The position numbers and the translations under genes were made by a program. Shown one piece after another: positions 13,301 to 28,300 of a stretch of DNA of 64,000 nucleotides. The DNA lies in the NCBI GenBank assembly GCA_963169105.1, contig OY720636.1:147583941-147647940 (forward strand), in the 5' to 3' direction. The stretch is from Ceriagrion tenellum (lineage: Eukaryota; Arthropoda; Insecta; Odonata; Coenagrionidae). How positions within the stretch are numbered: the stretch's first letter is position 1; each line of letters starts with the position of its first letter. A model generated the notes under the pieces. That model made no database searches, was not told the DNA's origin, and was given only the letters and a program-made list of their open reading frames with translations.

Positions 13301-16300
13301 AGTCAATATCATCCATTGTTTTCCACTTAAATGCAGCTTTGATAAGTTTATTCAGGCTGGAACATTTTTTCCGACTTCCATCTTCCGTTGTTTAGCAAAG
13401 GTGATGGCTGAGACAATTCTATCGGAAAACACAAATATTTACAAACGCGTTTTAAGTGAAACTAATGGGTTTGTTAAGCAAGATAAAATGCTTTTCCAAC
13501 GAATTTTGTTTGTGGAGACAGTTTGGCTTTCCCTTAGGACCTAACTCTTCATCACTGCCGATGTTTGGATGGACGACACATACATACTGAAACGTTGTCA
13601 CAGATGGAGAATTTGACTCGAGAGAGGGACAATCGTACAGATCTCAATGATGGGTTTGTTCCCGTTCACTCAAAAATTCTTCAAGCTCCAGAACACCTTC
13701 ACCATTAATAAGCGGCGTATTGCTCCAGGCGTGCATTGTCATTTTAAGAAGGCCAAATCAAACTGTCCTACAGGAAAAATTTTGATACAAATATTTGCTA
13801 AAACATACAAAAACTAAAGAGATAATTTAAAAATGAGAAAAACTCAGTTGGTAAAGATTCGTGAAAAGTATTTTCTACCATTTAGGCTGATGAAAAATTC
13901 ATCGTAAAAAAAGAAAAGAAAATGAAAACAAGAGAAGATTACTATGATAGAAAGAGAAACTATGAATTTTAGTGCAATGTCTTGTTAACACTTTTAAATA
14001 CGAGAACGTATAACATTCAACGAGAAAGTGTTTTGTCTTTGACCACGCAGCGATGTCTCGAGCTTTGAAATTTGGGACGTCCAACGCGAAAGTTTTCCCA
14101 GCTGGGTCTGCTTTGATGTTTGGCTTCCATTCTTGTTGTGTTTACTCCCCTCACTAATCCCAAGCCGTCTCGTGTGTCCAATCGTGTAGCCTCGATGTGT
14201 TTCCAATTGAACCTCGTTGAGCTCATCAGTCGCCAATGAAGATGGAGGGTGGCGAGGGGAGCCGTCGACAGATCCACCGATGTTTAGTCATCGTTAGTCA
14301 TTTGTTTAATCATAGAACGGCACTTACCGAGTCCGTGTCTTGAGCAACCGAAAATGATGCAGTGGCAACTTATCTAATACAAAGAAGAATGCATTCCTCT
14401 TACTCAAATGATTTTCGCGAATGGCAAACAAATTCATAGCAAACTTTAACACAAAATACATCATTCTTATATGTACCTAAAAAGCACCGGTCTCTGACAA
14501 AAGAGAGTTATTGAGCAAAGTTCATTGACAAAGCCGAAGATTGGTTACCTAGACAAATAATTCAAGGGTCGGCAAACACTTGAGAAGTTAGAGCCAAGCC
14601 TGTCCCAAGCAATAGTCAAAAAAATCGAGAGCAATAGTTAAAATTGTACGAGTACGAAAGAAAAATTCAACAAGCCATAATATTATCTATATCATCATCA
14701 ATTAAAAAATTCAACGCGTGCCTTTTAAATGCTCTGGCATAAAAACCAAATCCACATGATTCAGGCCAGGAAACTCCAATTAAAATTACCTATATTCATT
14801 AAATGATTAGATTTTTATTTTTATTTTCAAATTTACTTCAGAGCCGCAGGTAAGTATGTAACCAAAAAGCATTATTTGGCTCAAGAGCTGCGGCTTGCTG
14901 ACAGTCGAAAATCTCGAAATCAGCCGAGAGTCCCGTGACATCACACAATCGAAGCATTCACGCTTAACTTATTCTGGAGGGACCCGCAGCCGCCGAGTTT
15001 CGTCGAATGATAAAAAGTTGACGTGACAGACTTGATGAATCCCGATTGTCGCAGTAGAGCCTGTGAGTTTTGTCAGGGATGACTGATGTCACAACCTCGA
15101 TATTGTCGAGGTGCGAGTATTTCGAGTCTTTTCTGATTACGTGAGGTCCCCGGTCACCCCACAAGTCTGTGCGAATTTCATATAGCCGGAATATTCGCAC
15201 CAATCGGATTTTGAATGGAGATATTCAATGAGTTGGCTTCGTTTGAACGATGAGCGATGGCTCTATCTGGCCCAGGAATGAAAATAGAGCAATAATACTA
15301 TTTTTTAAACTATTTCCATTATTAAATCATGTTATGCCAGGAATATTCGGCCTGGAACTTAAAAATTAGACGAAGTTGAAATGAAATGTGTGGTTTTCTA
15401 ATACTGAACTCGAAATAACACCTTGATACTCATAAGCAAGGATAAAATAACGAGATACGTGGAAGGAAAAATTCTCAATATCGTGAGACATGATACAGGG
15501 AATTTTTTTAACTAGCCCGAACTGAAAGTTCATACTGCATACATAATGGTCTTGTCATTCGAGTGGATTAACTGCTATGCCTTCTTCAGATGTTAACATG
15601 GTTTTTGAAAACTGCAGATCCAGAAAATATAAATTTTGATCAAAAATGATATGAGGAAGATTGTCAACGAGTTGTTTAAAGAGGCAATTCAAAATTTGGA
15701 TAAACTATTTAGACACCAATGAAATTTTTAAAATACTTCAGCAATATATGAAGAATTGGTATATGAGATCAAAGGCAAACATCCTGGGAAAAGAAGTGGT
15801 ATATCATAAAGAAAGCAAGTGGCAATTGATATAATAACGATTTTTAATCATTCACTTATAATAAGTGAATACCACTACGTTGATATATAATACCTAAGTA
15901 TAATATATATGATATATAATAAATATAAATAATGGTTAATATATAAACTGCCCTAGACCTTGAATTTATCAAATGATACGTAAATCAATACATCAACTTT
16001 TGACAACGTTAAGATGGTACCAATTCTATGTTAGTGCCCTGAAATAGAGCGATTACTTAACCCACATACTTAAACAGGAATAAAAATTTCTCCAATTTTA
16101 CGCTGAGTACAGGTATAACACCCAAAAATATTAGTAATTTATAAACTGGTACCTCTATGAAGATAAAATTTTGTTGTATTATAGTACACACAGACCAATC
16201 AACTATAAAATAATCTTAGTAAAACCTAAAATGATTCGTTAATACTGACTAACCAAAGCCTTAATGCTGAATATGGATTAATTATATACGATTAATTGAA

Positions 16301-19300
16301 ATAAGCAATGCTATGAAAATGAAGAAAGTGACTAATAGAAGATGCCTAATACCATTAGCTGCGGGATTTGACAATAGCTGTAAATGAGCAAACAACTAAA
16401 GTTACTTATTGAAGTTTTGTTTGAAATTAACAGTCATGCTAATCTTTGATCATTAAGTTGAAATTGAAGAACTGATAAACGCATGGGTACATCCATCTAG
16501 ATCATTATTGGCTAAATATCATTATGGCGAAAGTATCGTCAGTGAGTATCCTAATATAGAATTTACGTCTCGTCTCCGGAATGCGCCATTCCACTCACTC
16601 CCCTGTGAATCCCAAGGGAAACGAAAAAACTTAACTTTTCCTTACCCTTTCGCCAGTCGAAAAATGCAATCCAATCGACGTCGCGTGGCCCGCGACACGC
16701 GTAATGGCCGACCTCATTAAGTAGCGCCAAGTTCAATGCGTAGATATCTACATTGAGACCACGAATGTAAAATTTAGTTTAAATCTGCTCTTAAATAGAA
16801 ATCGCTCCAATTACCTCAATCTGTTCGCCACAGTTGAGTGAGGGAGCGGAGTTTTAACTTTCTGGCCTAACGTCTCGTCGAGTCGAGAGGGCGAGCGGAG
16901 AGAGTGACGACAGAGGGCCAAGATACGGGCGATGGCCTTTTGTTTGTCCGCGAGGAGACGGCTCTATCTCGAAGATCGGATATGTGTCGGTGGAAACGGA
17001 GCTGGAATGGTGGGAAACAATCGGAGGTGGCAGAACAAGGCGGTCGACATGAAGACGACATAAACGACACCGAACGCGTGGCGAGGGAGTTTGCGAAAAA
17101 TGTCGCAGGGAACTTAGAAACTATTGTTGACACTAAAAGAACTCAAATGAAACTCTTTCGCAACCGAAACAGATTCAAAACAAAACAATTCCGTGGAATA
17201 ACCTGTTGAGGACAACAGATTGAGGCACACCAAACAGCGGGCGATCGATCCGCGCTGTTAGAACATTGCTGGTGGTTTTGTATTCTATGTGATAAGAATT
17301 ATTTCGCTTGAATAAAGTAACTATTTCATAAGTTACCATAAAAGATACTTCAAAGTTGTGATTATATCAGCAGCGATGAGAGTAAATTTAAGGTATGACT
17401 AAATTTACAATCGACAGACTGCAACCATTTCAAATCCAACAAAATGTAGCTTATAAACGCAATGCAGCAAAGTCACACGTAAATTACAATGGGAATAGAA
17501 TAGAAGACGAAACAGTCAGTCTCAACAACCAGTTGCCGCTGCACAGCACAAATCATGGAACTAACCTGTTGTTTGCAACAAGTATTTGAAATAGTTGTCT
17601 GACCGAAACAGCCAACAGAATTATTTTTAAAATTTCTTTTATCATCGCCTCAAGGACAAGCCCAATGAAAAAATAGTACAAAAAAAGTTCAATGACTATT
17701 TGCAAACACTCAATTATTTACGTTAATTATTATGTTCTCTTAATGTCGTTATAAATATTTTGATATCAAAATCTCACGAATTCACAAATTCTTACGTTAG
17801 TTGTTAATACGTTTCAGTTCAACATTTTATTTTACGAATCCCCGCGATGATCGATTACCCAAATGAAATTTTTTATGACCACGAAACTATATTTGTAAAC
17901 AATGAAAAGGAAAGGCCAAAGTTTCAATCATAGTCAACCACTCGTGCCTGTTTCCACCGCGTCATCGGATCCACGGCTGGCCGACAGGCAAACAGAAGCA
18001 GATATCAATTTATCACGATGAGTAAATATTCCTTCATATTTGAGCCGCGGAAACATTCTCCACGGCGGAAAAAGAGGTTGTGATTCTTATGAAAGAGTTT
18101 CAGGCGTAACTTGGTGGAAATATTCAATATCCATACTGGTAAGAATGAAAAGACGATAGTAAATTTTCCACACTGTTTAATAAGTACCGACCACCTGTTC
18201 TTCCTCTCCCCCTTCTTTTGCTGTTTTCCCCCACTATTGTTTGCTGGTATTTACATCACTCCGAACTCCTCCACCTCTGCATGTTCCCCCCTCTACCCTC
18301 TTCACCGTCAGAACCTACCCTCCCCCCCACCTATCTGCGTTTTGCTAATGGGTATATATAGAACTGGAAATTTAATTTTTGTACCTTGAGAATGACATAA
18401 AGAGTCGAAACCTGGTCGGTACTTATTAAAGTGTGCAAATTTACTATCGTCTTTTTATTCTTACCTGTATGGTTGTGATTATTCACATACCAACAACATT
18501 TCGGATATAGTCAAGCAATTTTAATTTCACTTATAACCAAAAAGGAATGCCGTTCGCACGAAGTGAAAGCAAGGTATGAGAACTTGGAAATGAATGCTAC
18601 TTTGGAGTGAGGAATTTTTAGGTTTCCGAAAGTAGAATTCTGATTGCAGCCACCAATGTCCGCATCGAGAGGTTCTCAACCGAAGTGTGCGGGCGAAAGA
18701 ACGCCGCGCGAGCTTCGAGTGTCTGCCTGGACGAGAGCGAAGTGCGTCGGGGTGGTGTCGCAATTGGATGGAAATGGAGGGAAGCAGTAGTGCTGTCCTC
18801 ACCTCCACCCACTCCGGCGAGGACCCTGGCGACGCAGATGGACCAGACGGATGCCGAGAGTGCCATGGTGGTCCAGGCGAGGGCCAGAGGGAGGCAGGCG
18901 AGGCTGGCGGTGGTCCTTCGTCCCCACCGGTCCATCAGGGGGCCGGCCGCCAAAGCTCCGATCGGCGTGCTCAGGGTCACAGAACTGGCTTGACAAAATA
19001 GGAGGCAAAAATAAAACGAATTGCACGCACCCTGGTGTAACCTTCTTCTGAACCACTATCCACTTCCCCGAGGGAAATTTCATCCGAGGAAGTCGTCACC
19101 TGATCGATTCTGTATTTTGGAAACTTTAACGAACACTGATAGAGATTAAAATTAATTATGTGGTATTGAAATATTAAATTAATTAAAAATTTCAGTATAT
19201 AATATTTTTTTAATTTAGTCGTAATATGGGGTGATTTTTAAGAGTTGAGACATTATGAAAAATTACAAATAATGTTTCAGAGTATCAAGCGACCTTTATT

Positions 19301-22300
19301 CAACTTATTTGAACTTTATTTCGACCTGTTATAAGCTTTAATTTGTAGTTTTATACGTTTTGACAATAAAGGGTAGTTTTCACCCCTAAAAAGTAATAAG
19401 CACATATTGGCAAGGGGTAGATTTTGAAGTGGAGGGTATGTTGAGCATACTGCCAAATTTTCATTCAAATCGATGCATACTCAAAAAATTCGGAGGTTCT
19501 TTACTAATTTTACCGTCATATCCTGGACTATGATGATGACGATAATTTACGCGGAATTCGCAAGGTTTATTTTTTCATTGCGTCATAAATGAACACTTCC
19601 ATAAAACAGAGCCTTAGACGGTGTCTTCCATCTTGAATGTTAAGTATTGATAGAGTGAATAGTGATACATTTAATACTATTAAACGAAGAATATTTTGAC
19701 GATTTTCCATTTACAAGCGGCAAAAATCAATATACGTTACGCGAGAAAGTTGAATTCAGCAATCCGTGTTTTTTCCAAAATATGATTTATCAGTTCAAAA
19801 GGTATTTTTCCCCTTTGACAATTAGCAAATGTAAATTATAATAATATTTAATTAATAACTGTCATTTCCAACGGAGATATGTAATTGACACCGACAGCAA
19901 TAATTACTTTACACGAGGAAACGCAAGTTGAATAATATCATTATGATAGTAGTGGAAGGAATGAAAGTTAGATGATAACCGTTTATTTGATATGTTTCGA
20001 CCATCCTCAAGGAATCCGTTCTAATAACTTAAATGCACTGCAATAATATTACGCACAGTTTCAATCGACTAAATAGTTTATCATAAGCACGTCCGATGAC
20101 CGGCCAGTTCTAACACGATTAATAATAAAAAAGCATATTATCGAGGACTTTTTAGTCTAGTTCTAATAACAATGAGTTCAGAATATTTATTTCAGCAATA
20201 TTCATTCTAAAGATAAGATAAACAGGAAATTTTGCTGAAGCGAATGATGGAATCTTTGATGGCGTTTTATAGAAATGAAATTGCGCTAGAAAAAGAGCTC
20301 CAAGAGAATTGTAACATTATTTACACAAATTAGCCTCTGAATTGGGATATTTGCACAATTAATTATAGGGCAACTGTATTGGAAGCTGGTACGAGCAAGA
20401 AGTAAAACAGTTGAACTGCGACCTATTCGTCATATCATGCTGTGTCAAACCTTTTATTCAGCGACACCTCGTTGGCCTCACCTATCCAAGTTGCTTCATC
20501 GGTGGTGATCGGGATTTCGCTGGCTTCCTTCGAGAGCTCTGGCAGGAGGATGGATGAAAAGGCCATGTTAATGCCGGCGTGGATTACTATGCTGTGAGCA
20601 CAGAGGCTCACGTAGAGCTGCGGAATAAGCAATGCCTTAGTAAAACCTTGGATTTAGTCTACAATATATTTCCCCTAATTGTCGAGGAAGCTCACTTCTT
20701 CATTTGCCATCTTATGGCCCATAGTAGCACTTCACACGACAGTACATTCCACTCATCATGGAGTGATTTTATTATAGAGTAGTCATCGATATTTTACCTC
20801 GATATTAGTCATCGATACCGGTATTTAATAATGAGGAAAAAATGCAAAATCATTGTGTATTTTTGAAAATAATAGGCATATAACTTCACTGGGATAGTGT
20901 TGTGTCGAAGAAAATATTATGAGATATGATAAAAGGGTAAAAGTTTTGTATGAATCTCCATGAAAATAATGTTCTTCAAGCTATTCAAGCAATATTCTGA
21001 GGCTTATATCTAATGGTCCTTTTACAGTATGAGACATTATTTCGATACTTGGGATACAAATCTTATTTGGCAACAAAACCATGACATTGTGAAAATATTT
21101 CATATTTTTTATCCAAAAAAATGTCCCTCGCATACCGTCATAAGAGCCGGAGGGTCACTTGGAAATGTCGAACCATATTTTTATTATGAACGAATTCAAA
21201 TTTTCGATGGAATCAAAGGGCAAGCCCTTGTGCAAGAATTTTGGTCGCTCGGGTGAGCATCGAGAGGGACATTGGGAACTCTTAGATACGCCACATTTTT
21301 CAAATTCAATTTATTTGTCAATCGCTCGTTTCTTGAATTTTTATTATAGATTATTAAAGCATTGCAGCCTAGGGCTACCTCATGGAAATGGTTAAAGGTA
21401 AACTTCAAAGATTTTATCCTGAAATATGAGTTGGTATATTACTTTTAATTGATGAATTTAATGAATTTTATTTCAATAGAAATTATTGAAGACGAGAAAC
21501 TAAATAAATTGATAAAAAAGGCAAAGTTTCTAAGAGAATTCCAGTCATAGTTAATGTGCTGTCAAAATTTATTTCTCCAGAGAGCTATATATTATATTTA
21601 TTTATACATATATTTAATAAAATGTATTTATATGTATTTAATTATATATCCATACGCTCATTAAAAAAAATATATTACCATAGTAAAAGAATAGTTCTCA
21701 TAAACAGAAAAAGGCACCAATTAACACAAAGTCTAAGCGAGATAAGAAAGATGCTGAAATGATTTTTTTCTGTTCGTCAAACAGTTTCATATTAAAAAAA
21801 GTAAAATCAAATTTCTTTCACTTTACCGTACGGCAAGTTTCCCAGTCCATTATGAGTCGAAAATTTAAAATTAAATATGTTCTGTCCCAAATGAATAAGT
21901 TGGAAATTAATTTCAACCTAAAATTGTCATTAAATTTAAATATGTAGGTAGAAAAAAATTCCCAAAATGAACACAAAACATTATAAAGAGATCACTCTTT
22001 GGTGGTCACCCTCATAGAATAGCCAGAAATCAATCTATTTATCCTCTATCTATCAATCTCTCTCTCTCCCTCTCTCTCTGTATCTCACTCTCTCTCGGTC
22101 TGTTTAAATCGGTCTCACCTGAGGGATCGTGTCGCTCCATGTCAATTGGATCTCAGGCGCGATTTCCTCCTTCGGTTTCAGTCTGTAAAGCAAAAGAGAT
22201 AAGGAGTCGGCGATTGATTGATAATGATAACAGAAAATGTCACTTTAACGGTACAATGGAATAAATGTTGAATCAGAGGGAAAAAATAAAGAAGAAAAAT

Positions 22301-25300
22301 GAAACAGTTGGGAAATGGGTTGACCTGAAGAAGAAAATGATGCAGCTCGCGTGTAATGTGTAATGTCGTGAGAATGATCAATAGATTGCCTGACAAAAAA
22401 TTCGAACAGGTTTTATTTTTCTGACAGCCAGAGTCCTCAGTGTCAAAAGTGTTCCAATGTGGGTAGGTAATCTGCAATGGTAAGAATTTTAATAATATTT
22501 TTGCGAAATATTTTAGTACTGTCGCGGTGAGAGCGGTAGAAGACGCAAAAATGCTGCCACCGCCTTGAATCCACAACGTTATTACGCCGCTGGCCGTGAG
22601 AAAGAAATAATGGATGTGAGATGGCAGTGAAATTTTGTACGAGAAATAAATTTATAGTGACATACTCTTAGTTTAAACACCACGTCAGTAGTAAGCTCAC
22701 ATGAAAAATGTCGAAGAATTCAGGGAGACATAAAATTAATTACATATAAAATAGAATCGCACTTTTCCACAAAATTTAATTCTCAACGTTTTTGAGCACA
22801 TTGAGTCATGTGAAGTGATTGAAATGATTACGGTATGGTTATGTATAAGTTTGGGAAGAGTAAACATCTCGTGTTGTTATCCAGGAGTGGATATGGATTC
22901 AGATCATACTCGAGTGATAATGAAATATTTGTAGATTCAAAGGGCTTTGTAACAGTAGGAGGATAAAGTGGTGGGATGTGGATGCATTGAATGGGAAGAA
23001 AAGGAAGGAAATACCGGGATCTAGTGGAGCAGAACATAGGAAAAGCAAAGCAAATGGGAACAATATAGGGTAGATGAGAGAAAATAAAAACAATAGGTTC
23101 ACTGGATAGGAGGAGTGTGAGAGCGATGGGAAACGAAAGAATAGTTTATAAATATAAAAGGGCGAAGAAAGAGGAATAACGTTGATGGAGTGAGGTTAGG
23201 CATTCTTAATAAAAACACTCTATGCAATTCCGCTCATTATATGGGATCCGATCGACTCCAACGTATACAGTCATTATAAAGATACATTGACACTATCAGC
23301 AAAAACTTCAACGCTAAATTAGGTAGGAAATAGAATGAGGCGTTAATAAATTTTGGCGAGTGACTAACCGTGCGAAAGAAAAGACCATATGTACATTGTA
23401 CAAGGAAATGAGAAGCCATTGAAAAAGTGAGTTGTGGGTATGCTAATACGCTGAAGATAAAATATTGTCGGGCTGTAAAAGAAGGCAAACGATACGGAAA
23501 GCTAAGGGCAACACAGAGAAGATATTAAGCGAGCAGGAAGGTGACCAGGGAAGGTGGGGCGAATGCCAGCGGAGAAAGATGACCTCTACCTAGAGACACT
23601 GTTAGACGTCGAAAGGAAGAAGGTACTTTGAGAAATAAAGGCAAGAGAAGCCGCGATAGCGGATAACATCCCTTCCACACCAAAACATACATATACTAAT
23701 CTGCAAACCGTGAGGTGTGAGGCAGGAGGTGTCAGAACAAGAGCTGTGGAAGGGATGAGGGAAAAGGAGTGGAAGAGGACAGAAAAGGTGGCTGGTGTGT
23801 CAACGGGTTTTTTTCAGTGCAACGCTGTTTTTTTTAATAAATCAATAACAGTGCGGAGAAGATGGAAGTTTTCTGCGTATAAGCTTGGCAGGGTATCTCC
23901 CTAATTTTGTCACTTCTGTCAGTTCTAGTGACATAGCACATATAATATCATCTCTGTTGTACTGTCCCATCTGATTTGAAATTTTTAAGTAATAGCTAAA
24001 CACTAGCGTGCAGTCTCGAGTTTCTAACGGCCCCCAATATAGTGCATCAATCAACTTAGTCAACTTTTCTGTAGGCTCGTGGCAATGTTTAACGAGGCGT
24101 GTGGCTCACTAACGTATTCCGCTTACTTTGTGAAGAAGTCTTTCTGAGAAGGGTGCCAACATACTCGTAATCGAGATGTGAACGAAACCTGAGGAAAGTA
24201 GAATATGCCTTTCTTTCTCACTTGTTCTGCGGAGAATCTTCCTACATGTCGCTATTGATAATTCTTAGTTTCTTCAATGCAGCGCAGCTAATGTTTCGTA
24301 AGTGTATCCCCAACGCTATGTTTGAAGTTACGGAGATACCCACGTATTTCAATCCACTCATCACACGTCTTTATAATTACCCCTACCACTTTATAGATTT
24401 CGCATGACGATAGTTAGGTCAGCGAAGTACCGTTTCACCCACAGTTCAATGGAATTGGTCTCAATCTAAAGAAAAACATCTCGCCTTCGAAAGATACCAA
24501 AATATCCGACACTTCAAAGATATTTGCCAACATATAACAGCGTTTTACTAGAAAGAATATAGTACTGGTAAGCACTCCACAGCGACTTTATATAAAATAT
24601 GAGGATTTTTTTAACGCCTAGATCTTCGCAAAAATATAGAATGGAGTATTTGCACTTTTTTGGATAGTAATCTTTTAAAAAATTCCACCATTCAAACAAG
24701 TGAAATTCTGAATATTAGATTTTTTCGGTAATTTTTAAACGAGATATCAATAAATAAAATCTGAAAATTTTATATTGCGCTGAAACACGATCCGCCATGT
24801 TCCCGGGCTTGTGACATCATCTCCCAGATCCTTCCCTTCAAGCTGCTTCCTGGTTGTGCTGTGTTCGAGTGGCCACGAATAGTTATTTTTCTTGGAGAGT
24901 TCATCTGGTTCATCCGTTGAAATAATCTTGTTAAATTCAATATTATTGAGGGCCAAACTTCGAGTAAGGGAATTCCTGCCAAAAAGGCTTGGAACGAATA
25001 TTGTTTCGTTCGTAAGTGTACTAGTACACGATTATCTACGCCGGAGAATTTTTTTTCTTATTAACTTAAATTGTTTGATAACTTATCTAGAGAAGTCTTT
25101 GCCCATCTATTAAAACTGAGTCCTCATTAGTTAACCAGTTTTTTGATCTTGTAGCATTCATAAAATTACATATATTTAATTCATTTATCTGTCCCCTGTA
25201 CTCCCTCACATGTGTTTTAACATTTCTTAAAACATATACGTACTAATTATTTGCACCTGTTGGGCATAGTGATCTGAGATAAGCAAGGGGACATTATTTT

Positions 25301-28300
25301 ATAGTGTAGACCTCTATTGATATTAGTTTGTAGGTAGTCTAGGCTTGTCCTAGAAAAGCCAGAGACTGGTGAGTTGACAGTGGTACTTAAGATGAAAGCC
25401 AAATGAATTGAGTATATTAAGTCTGCCCGTCACTTGATCCTCACCCAGAAAATTTAGGTGAAAGTAACCCCCTAAGCATATTATAAAATTGAAACCTTGA
25501 TTCCTAAAAAAAGAATAAAAGGTGCTCTCTACAGTAATAACAAACTATTCAGGGTCACTCAGTAGGTATATCTTATCATTTACAAAAATTATTGAATCCA
25601 CATCACAGGGATGGCCATTTTGATGGACATTAGTAGAATTTGATGATATTAGTTTAAATTCCACATCTACAGTTTCTATCTAAATACACACTTTACCTGG
25701 AGAATACATAAGTCCTGCTGTCTAGACTAAATATTAATGCAAACCATTGGCACACTAATTTACAAAAAAAATAAGTCCCACAGCTGTCAGTGAAGTTACA
25801 GGAAGTACTCAACCCAAATTTAATGTAACTCTAGGCATATTGAAACCCTAACATACTATGTAAAAAACAAATAAAATTCTAGGAATGTTTATTTCAATGC
25901 ATGGTAAATTGAAGAAACAAAGTACAGAAGGGCCGAGCAGTAAAACTCCAAGAAACCTCTAATGCAACTCATACATTGCCAAGCAAACCATATTCTCGGT
26001 CATGTCAGAACAGTAGGCCAAGATGGATGGAAGCACACATTATGCCATCCATGACGAAATACATCAACACACTGAGTGCGGATGATGCAACATGTGTGCC
26101 ATGAATGTGTCCTTCTTGGGAATGGATGTTGTATAATGTGAGTCATGCATAACTTCGTAAAACAAAGAAAAAAAATAATTTCCCCCGGGAGAGAATTTCA
26201 ACAACAGCTCCCGCACTCGTGTTAAACTGCTTCACTAGCATCAATGTTATTCGGGATGACAACCGTTAAACCTTTGGAATAAAAAGAGTTTTTGTTTCAT
26301 TAAATGGTATTCATTTATACTCCTAATTTTACTACGATAATTTTACTCCTCGCTGCTCCGGTCCGACTTAATCCGCATTAGTGCTCAGGAAATGCCCTAC
26401 CATTATGGCATCAACAGTCGGGAGATTATTCGAACATGCATTGACAAAACCGGGTTCCATGGCAAACACTTGATTTCCGCAGAAAGGTAGAAATAATTAA
26501 TATTTTCTTCTGCCGAAACGGATACACAATGCTAACCACAGGGCTCAGCAACACACAAATATGGGAGGTGAGCTAATGACTGGGCGTTTCAGCCTGCACA
26601 ATATCGATGCGAAAACAATGCATGATAAATATTAATAATTTAAATTACTAAGCAACTATTAATGCAAGCAACTGAGAGGTCGATATATAGAGATATTATT
26701 TACCGAATCCAACAGATTTCTATAGTATTGCAAAAAAATGCAAACACTCCATTAGATACCTTGTACGTCTTATCAAGAATTAAAATAATCAATAACTCGC
26801 CGCGGAAATGTTAACAGGAGCACAAAAATCCTTCCGACGGTGAAACCTATTTCCTCGAACGGAGTGAAACAAAGAGAGAATTTAAAGGATTACGCATTCA
26901 TAGTTATTTAATTACTGGGTACTTCGATCATAAAGTAACAGTTTTGTTCCATGATAGTGAAACGTCCGGGCATTCTTCTGGTTAAGGAAAGAAGTGAAGA
27001 GATATGTTGCTTTAAACAAGCATATTAAGATAATCAATTGAGACAATAGTACAATAAGGCTTCTTCCAAATACAAAAGCTTGAAACGATGATAGCTGGCC
27101 CCAACTACCATCTCCTTCACCAACTCCCTTCACCCGACCGTCTTCATCCCGACTGTCTTCACTCCGCCGTCCGTCGCCGTCCCATTCCGCCTCCCCCTCC
27201 TCTCCATGCGCGCATGCGCCGGCACTGCCGGTAATGGCCTCTGTTGTGGCGGTTGAGAAGCATGTGCCGCAAAGGCACAATGGCTAATTTATGCTTCTTG
27301 CCCCAACCGAGATAATAAAATGAAATTCTAAATCGGTCTCTACTATGAAAATGGGAAAATATCAACAAAACTTATTTGAAGTGATTGTTTTTTCATAAGA
27401 GATGCACTGCCGAGCACTGATTAAGTTAAAGCTCAATCAAGGGACGAGGGTAAAGGCACCGCAAGATGACGTGATTGAGGTCGGATGATGAGTCCACGCC
27501 ATCTTGAGTCAGCATCTGCGGCGATTCCTCGGCAGTTTACGGCATCGTCTGCGAACGATATAATTGCGCTTCGTACTCCATATAAAGTGTCTTTTATATA
27601 AATGAGTAATGGCAGTGCGCCGACCACGTATCCTTGTTGGACCCCGCACGTCAATCTGGCCATGTTGGAAATTATAACATCGATAAATACTTATTGTATG
27701 CGATCGGATAGAAAATCACGTATCTAATTCAATATCTTATCGCTTAACCCACATGAGAATAAATTCGAATTATACTTTTTCCTCCGAAAGCTTGTCAAAA
27801 GTTTTCTTAAAATCCACGAGTATAGCTCTCGCAAAAGTTCCTGGCGTAGCGCAGCGGACGATTCTGGGACGAGGGACTCCTCGGCATTCGGAGTCCTGCG
27901 AAACGGTGGAGGAGGGTTGGAGTCTTTTTAATGGCTGCCAACACGAGCTCTTCGATGATTAGGATGGCTAACAAATACCTGTCGTCCCGTTTCGAATCGT
28001 CTTACGATGGGAACTCAAGATGGGGTCCATAGTACAGTCTACATCTACATAATACCCTGCGAGCCGCCGCAAGGGTGTGTGGCAGGGGGTGTTAGGTCAC
28101 CAGCCGTGTAAAGATGTAGTAAAGAAGTCATTGGTAGATGGGCGATTTTACCCAATTGCTTAATGCCTTGGCGGTCTTCGCTCATTTCGACGAAGTAGTT
28201 CAGTTATCCTCCCTCTCTCTTTCCCTTCCTGCCCTGCCCCCGTCTCTCCATCACCCCCCTTCAATGACTCCTACTTCCCAAACCTACCCGCGAAGGTTTG

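Noticed and set aside
16904..17209. CpG-containing patch as an alternative exon
   Set aside because: The frame has no transporter motifs and no phase-compatible splice pair was found; kept only as an unassigned patch.
18687..19001. Plus-strand frames over transporter exon 4
   Set aside because: Antisense shadows of a well-supported exon.
22828..23904. Purine-rich region as a LINE coding segment
   Set aside because: Suggestive charged peptides appear in several frames, but no ordered reverse transcriptase or endonuclease motif could be seen.
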